DNA of 8,614 nt from the NCBI GenBank assembly GCA_021817355.1, contig JAKAVI010000169.1, positions 1 through 8,614 on the forward strand. Reading direction: 5' to 3'. This DNA comes from Pseudomonadota bacterium. GTDB lineage: Bacteria; Pseudomonadota; Alphaproteobacteria; Micropepsales; Micropepsaceae. Of the stretch, positions 6,450 to 8,614 are shown piece by piece. The notes under the pieces were generated by a model that did not search any database, was not told where the DNA came from, and saw only the letters and a list, made by a program, of their open reading frames with translations. A program made the position numbers and the translations under genes. Every line of letters begins with the position of its first letter. The first letter of the stretch is position 1.

Positions 6450-7229
6450 ATGGAACTTAATTCTTCGATTGCCGCCGTTATCACAGGTGGCGCCTCCGGT
6501 TTAGGCGAGGCTACTGCCCGCGCATTGGCAGCCAAAGGCGTGCGTGTCGCCCTCTTCGACCTGCAGAAGGAAAAAGGCGAAAAAGTCGCCGCCGAAATCG
6601 GTGGCGTTTTCTGCGAAGTCAACGTCACCTCGGACGAGAGTGTTAAGGCAGGTTTTGCCAAGGCCCGGGAACGTCACGGCCAGGAGCGCATCCTCGTCAA
6701 CTGCGCTGGTACGGGCAATGCCATCAAGACCGCCAGCCGCGACAAGAAGACGGGTGAGATCAAGTATTTTTCCGCCAAGGATTTCGATCGCATCATCCAG
6801 ATCAATCTCGTCGGAACCTATCGCTGTATTGCCCTGAGCGCAGCGGGAATGCTGAGCCTGGAACCGGTCAAGGGCGAGCGGGGCGCGATCGTCAACACCG
6901 CGAGCGTGGCGGCGCAGGATGGTCAGATCGGGCAGGCTGCCTATTCCGCCTCCAAAGGCGGGGTGAACGCAGTTACGCTGGTGGTCGCCCGCGATCTCGC
7001 GCAGGAAGGCATACGCTGCAATACGATCATGCCCGGACTGTTCAACACTCCGCTGCTGGCTGGCGCACCCGAACAGGTCAAACAGGCCCTGGCCGCCCAG
7101 GTGCCCTTCCCACCCCGGCTTGGCAATCCGGTCGAATATGCCGCTCTGGCGCTTCAGATGCTGGAAAACGGCTATTTCAACGGTGAATGCGTGCGCCTCG
7201 ATGGTGCCATCCGCATGGCGCCACGCTAG
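6450..7229 (+). CDS. Short-chain dehydrogenase, 3-hydroxyacyl-CoA dehydrogenase type 2-like (HSD17B10-like)
   Basis: This 259-residue classical SDR would oxidise the 3-hydroxyl of an acyl-CoA, such as 2-methyl-3-hydroxybutyryl-CoA, with NAD+. The cofactor loop is TGGASGLG (12-19). Asp37 at the end of the second strand indicates NAD rather than NADP. NCAG is at 84-87. The catalytic tetrad is Asn119, Ser152 (NTAS), Tyr165 and Lys169 (YSASK). The C-terminal half matches mammalian HSD17B10 closely in pattern: GQAAYSASKGG, GLFNTPLL, QVPFPPRLG, and LDGAIRM near the end, which separates it from generic SDRs such as FabG. AAGGA ten bases before the ATG at 6450 fits a somewhat long spacing. The open frame extending upstream to 6192 overlaps the PilZ gene in another frame and is not used. 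Thiolase or acyl-CoA dehydrogenase genes, often its partners, are not in this window. Confidence 0.92.
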   Translation: MELNSSIAAVITGGASGLGEATARALAAKGVRVALFDLQKEKGEKVAAEIGGVFCEVNVTSDESVKAGFAKARERHGQERILVNCAGTGNAIKTASRDKKTGEIKYFSAKDFDRIIQINLVGTYRCIALSAAGMLSLEPVKGERGAIVNTASVAAQDGQIGQAAYSASKGGVNAVTLVVARDLAQEGIRCNTIMPGLFNTPLLAGAPEQVKQALAAQVPFPPRLGNPVEYAALALQMLENGYFNGECVRLDGAIRMAPR

Positions 7230-7230
7230 G

Positions 7231-7249
7231 CCCAGACCTCGCTGGGTTT
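7231..7249 (+). terminator. Weak hairpin after the short-chain dehydrogenase gene
   Basis: CCCAG and CTGGG form a 5-base-pair stem with a six-base loop, starting two bases after the stop codon and followed by TTT on the plus strand. The stem is short and the T run brief, so this is a weak terminator candidate. The gap to the convergent glutamate dehydrogenase stop is only 79 bases and I see nothing better in it. Confidence 0.3.
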
Positions 7250-7308
7250 GCCTGCGCGGAAGCAGCACGCGGATGGCGTCTGCGTCTTGCCCCGCGCCTC
7301 AGCGTGGC

Positions 7309-8614
7309 TCAGCCGGCAAGTGAATGCAGCTGGCTGTTGGCGAGCGTCAGCTTGGCGATCGACAACTCTCCCGTCCGTTCGAGTTCGGCAAGAAAGATCC
7401 GGGTTCGGTTCACGGCGTCCACATTGAGGCCGGCCCAGGCCTCGGCTGCGGCGACTCCGGCGGCGCGATCGCCGCTCGGCCGGTCCCGGTCACAGAGCAC
7501 CTTGGCGGTCAGCGCCCGCTGGCCGGCATAGAGGTCATCGACGATGCGCCGGATGGCGAGCCGGTCCCAATGTTCGCTCGCATTGATGCGCTGGGCGAGG
7601 CTGCGCAGCCGATCCAATCCGATGATCTCGCCGGTGGCAAAATAGGCCCCCGCGACAAGGTCGATTGAAAGCTCGCGCGCGTGTGCCAGGTGAATGATTT
7701 CAGGGGCGGCACTGAGCAACGGCAGCACCGCGATGTCCTCGGCCAGTGCATGCGGCACGCCGGCAGCTTCAAGATCGCTGATGCGCTGTTCGGTGGCCGC
7801 GGCCTCAAAATCCGAAACCAGGGTTTCAAAGGTGCCGGTCAACGCCCTCACCCCGTCGCGGTACTGCCGGACAAATTGGGCAAGATCGGCAGCTTCCGGC
7901 ACGTTCATCACGAACCAGAGACCAAGACGCCGCAACAGATCAGTGATGTCACAGATCGCCGCGATCTGGATGTCAGCAGCAACCTTGTAGTCGAGGGTGC
8001 CGATTCTGCTTTTCAGCCCCGAAAGGCCAAAGGCGCCATCAGCCAGGGCGAAGGCGTGCGCCGCACGCGCTGCCGGGGCTCCGGAAATCTCCTTGAGGCG
8101 GTGGATGAAGACGGGGCCGGCCAGATTGACGATGCGGTTGGTCAATACATCGGTGATGATCTCGCGCCGCAGACGATGATGCTCCATCTCGTGGCGGAAA
8201 TGCTCAACCAGCTGAGGTGGGAAATAGCTTAGCAGTTCTGCCGCAAAGAATGGCTCATCGGGCAAGCTTGAGGCGTTGATCTCGGCAGCGAGGTCAAGCT
8301 TGGCATAGGCGAGCAGCACTGCAAGCTCGGGACGCGTGAGCAGCTGATTGTCCGCAAGGCGCTTGCGCAATCCTTCATCGTCGGGCAGGAACTCGACTGC
8401 GCGGTCAAGCTTGCCGCGCCGCTCCAGGTCACGCATCAGGCGGTTATAGGCATCAAAATCCTTCAACCCTCGGGCTTGGGCTACCGACAGTGCCAGCGGT
8501 TGATCATAATTGTCCTGTAGCACATGCCCGGCCACGTCCTCGGTCAGGTCCGAGAGGATCTTGTCGCGCTCACTCTGGCTGACTTCACCGCGGCGCAGCG
8601 GACCGGAAGATCGG
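7309..8614 (-). CDS. NAD-specific glutamate dehydrogenase (large type), C-terminal part, truncated by window edge
   Basis: The visible 434 residues are the C-terminal helical region of the large NAD-dependent glutamate dehydrogenase (Bac_GDH, PF05088), which deaminates glutamate to 2-oxoglutarate and ammonium in catabolism. The frame is open from the right edge and ends in TGA at 7311-7309. Family landmarks include VLQDNYDQPLALS near the start, YNRLMRDLERRGKLDRAVEFLP, LLTRPELAVLLAYAKLDL, LLSYFPPQLVEHF, HRLRREIITDVLTNRIVN and LRRLGLWFVMN. These are characteristic of this family and not of the small hexameric GdhA. The full protein is typically about 1,600 residues, so the catalytic domain and N-terminal regulatory region lie beyond the window. 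The GTG at 8535 is an internal valine: a further 26 codons upstream read in frame in family style. The gene is convergent with the short-chain dehydrogenase. Confidence 0.94.
   Translation of the reverse strand, partial: RSSGPLRRGEVSQSERDKILSDLTEDVAGHVLQDNYDQPLALSVAQARGLKDFDAYNRLMRDLERRGKLDRAVEFLPDDEGLRKRLADNQLLTRPELAVLLAYAKLDLAAEINASSLPDEPFFAAELLSYFPPQLVEHFRHEMEHHRLRREIITDVLTNRIVNLAGPVFIHRLKEISGAPAARAAHAFALADGAFGLSGLKSRIGTLDYKVAADIQIAAICDITDLLRRLGLWFVMNVPEAADLAQFVRQYRDGVRALTGTFETLVSDFEAAATEQRISDLEAAGVPHALAEDIAVLPLLSAAPEIIHLAHARELSIDLVAGAYFATGEIIGLDRLRSLAQRINASEHWDRLAIRRIVDDLYAGQRALTAKVLCDRDRPSGDRAAGVAAAEAWAGLNVDAVNRTRIFLAELERTGELSIAKLTLANSQLHSLAG

Noticed and set aside
6501..7268. A 255-codon minus-strand open frame
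   Set aside because: It is antisense to the short-chain dehydrogenase, whose catalytic tetrad and family motifs are intact. The antisense translation matches nothing I recognise.
8535..8535. GTG as a possible start of a shorter glutamate dehydrogenase fragment
   Set aside because: The frame continues upstream to the window edge with family-like sequence, so this is an internal valine codon.
1..8614. Search for a mobile element, CRISPR array, toxin-antitoxin pair, phage-defence system or biosynthetic cluster
   Set aside because: No transposase, integrase, direct-repeat array, small overlapping gene pair, nuclease/helicase module or assembly-line enzyme was seen. Base composition appears even throughout.

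Overview
The window reads as ordinary chromosomal DNA of a GC-rich alphaproteobacterium, most likely of a Rhodospirillales-type lineage. The indications are an alphaproteobacterial-type SucC, a short PAS_5-family protein, a two-domain PilZ protein, the large (about 180 kDa class) NAD-glutamate dehydrogenase, and a lipoprotein resembling one usually found beside OmpA in that class. The genus cannot be fixed from sequence alone. I see no rRNA, tRNA, CRISPR array, insertion sequence, integrase, phage gene or attachment site.

Layout from left to right. The N-terminal 230 codons of sucC (succinyl-CoA synthetase beta) lie on the minus strand and run off the left edge. A 463-base non-coding stretch follows, holding a possible sucC promoter and a perfect 12-base palindrome. 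On the plus strand come an intact rhomboid intramembrane serine protease and, 104 bases further, a PAS_5-family protein. Convergent to the PAS gene, with only 7 bases between the stops, is a small secreted protein with two cysteines. A strong hairpin separates it from a minus-strand pair: a lipoprotein gene followed after 66 bases by a 548-residue GMC flavoprotein dehydrogenase. Divergent from the lipoprotein is a plus-strand PilZ-domain protein, then an NAD-type short-chain dehydrogenase very close to 3-hydroxyacyl-CoA dehydrogenase type 2. Convergent to that, the C-terminal 434 residues of NAD-specific glutamate dehydrogenase run off the right edge.

Functionally this is a mix of central metabolism (TCA cycle, glutamate catabolism, acyl-CoA or branched-chain oxidation, alcohol oxidation), envelope proteins (lipoprotein, small periplasmic protein, rhomboid) and signalling proteins (PAS, PilZ). 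The strand pattern breaks it into six or seven short transcription units, and nothing ties them into one pathway or a new multi-gene system. The less-described items are the small two-cysteine secreted protein, the lipoprotein away from ompA, the tandem PilZ protein, and the long non-coding region upstream of sucC with its palindrome. None of these is strong evidence for an undescribed system.
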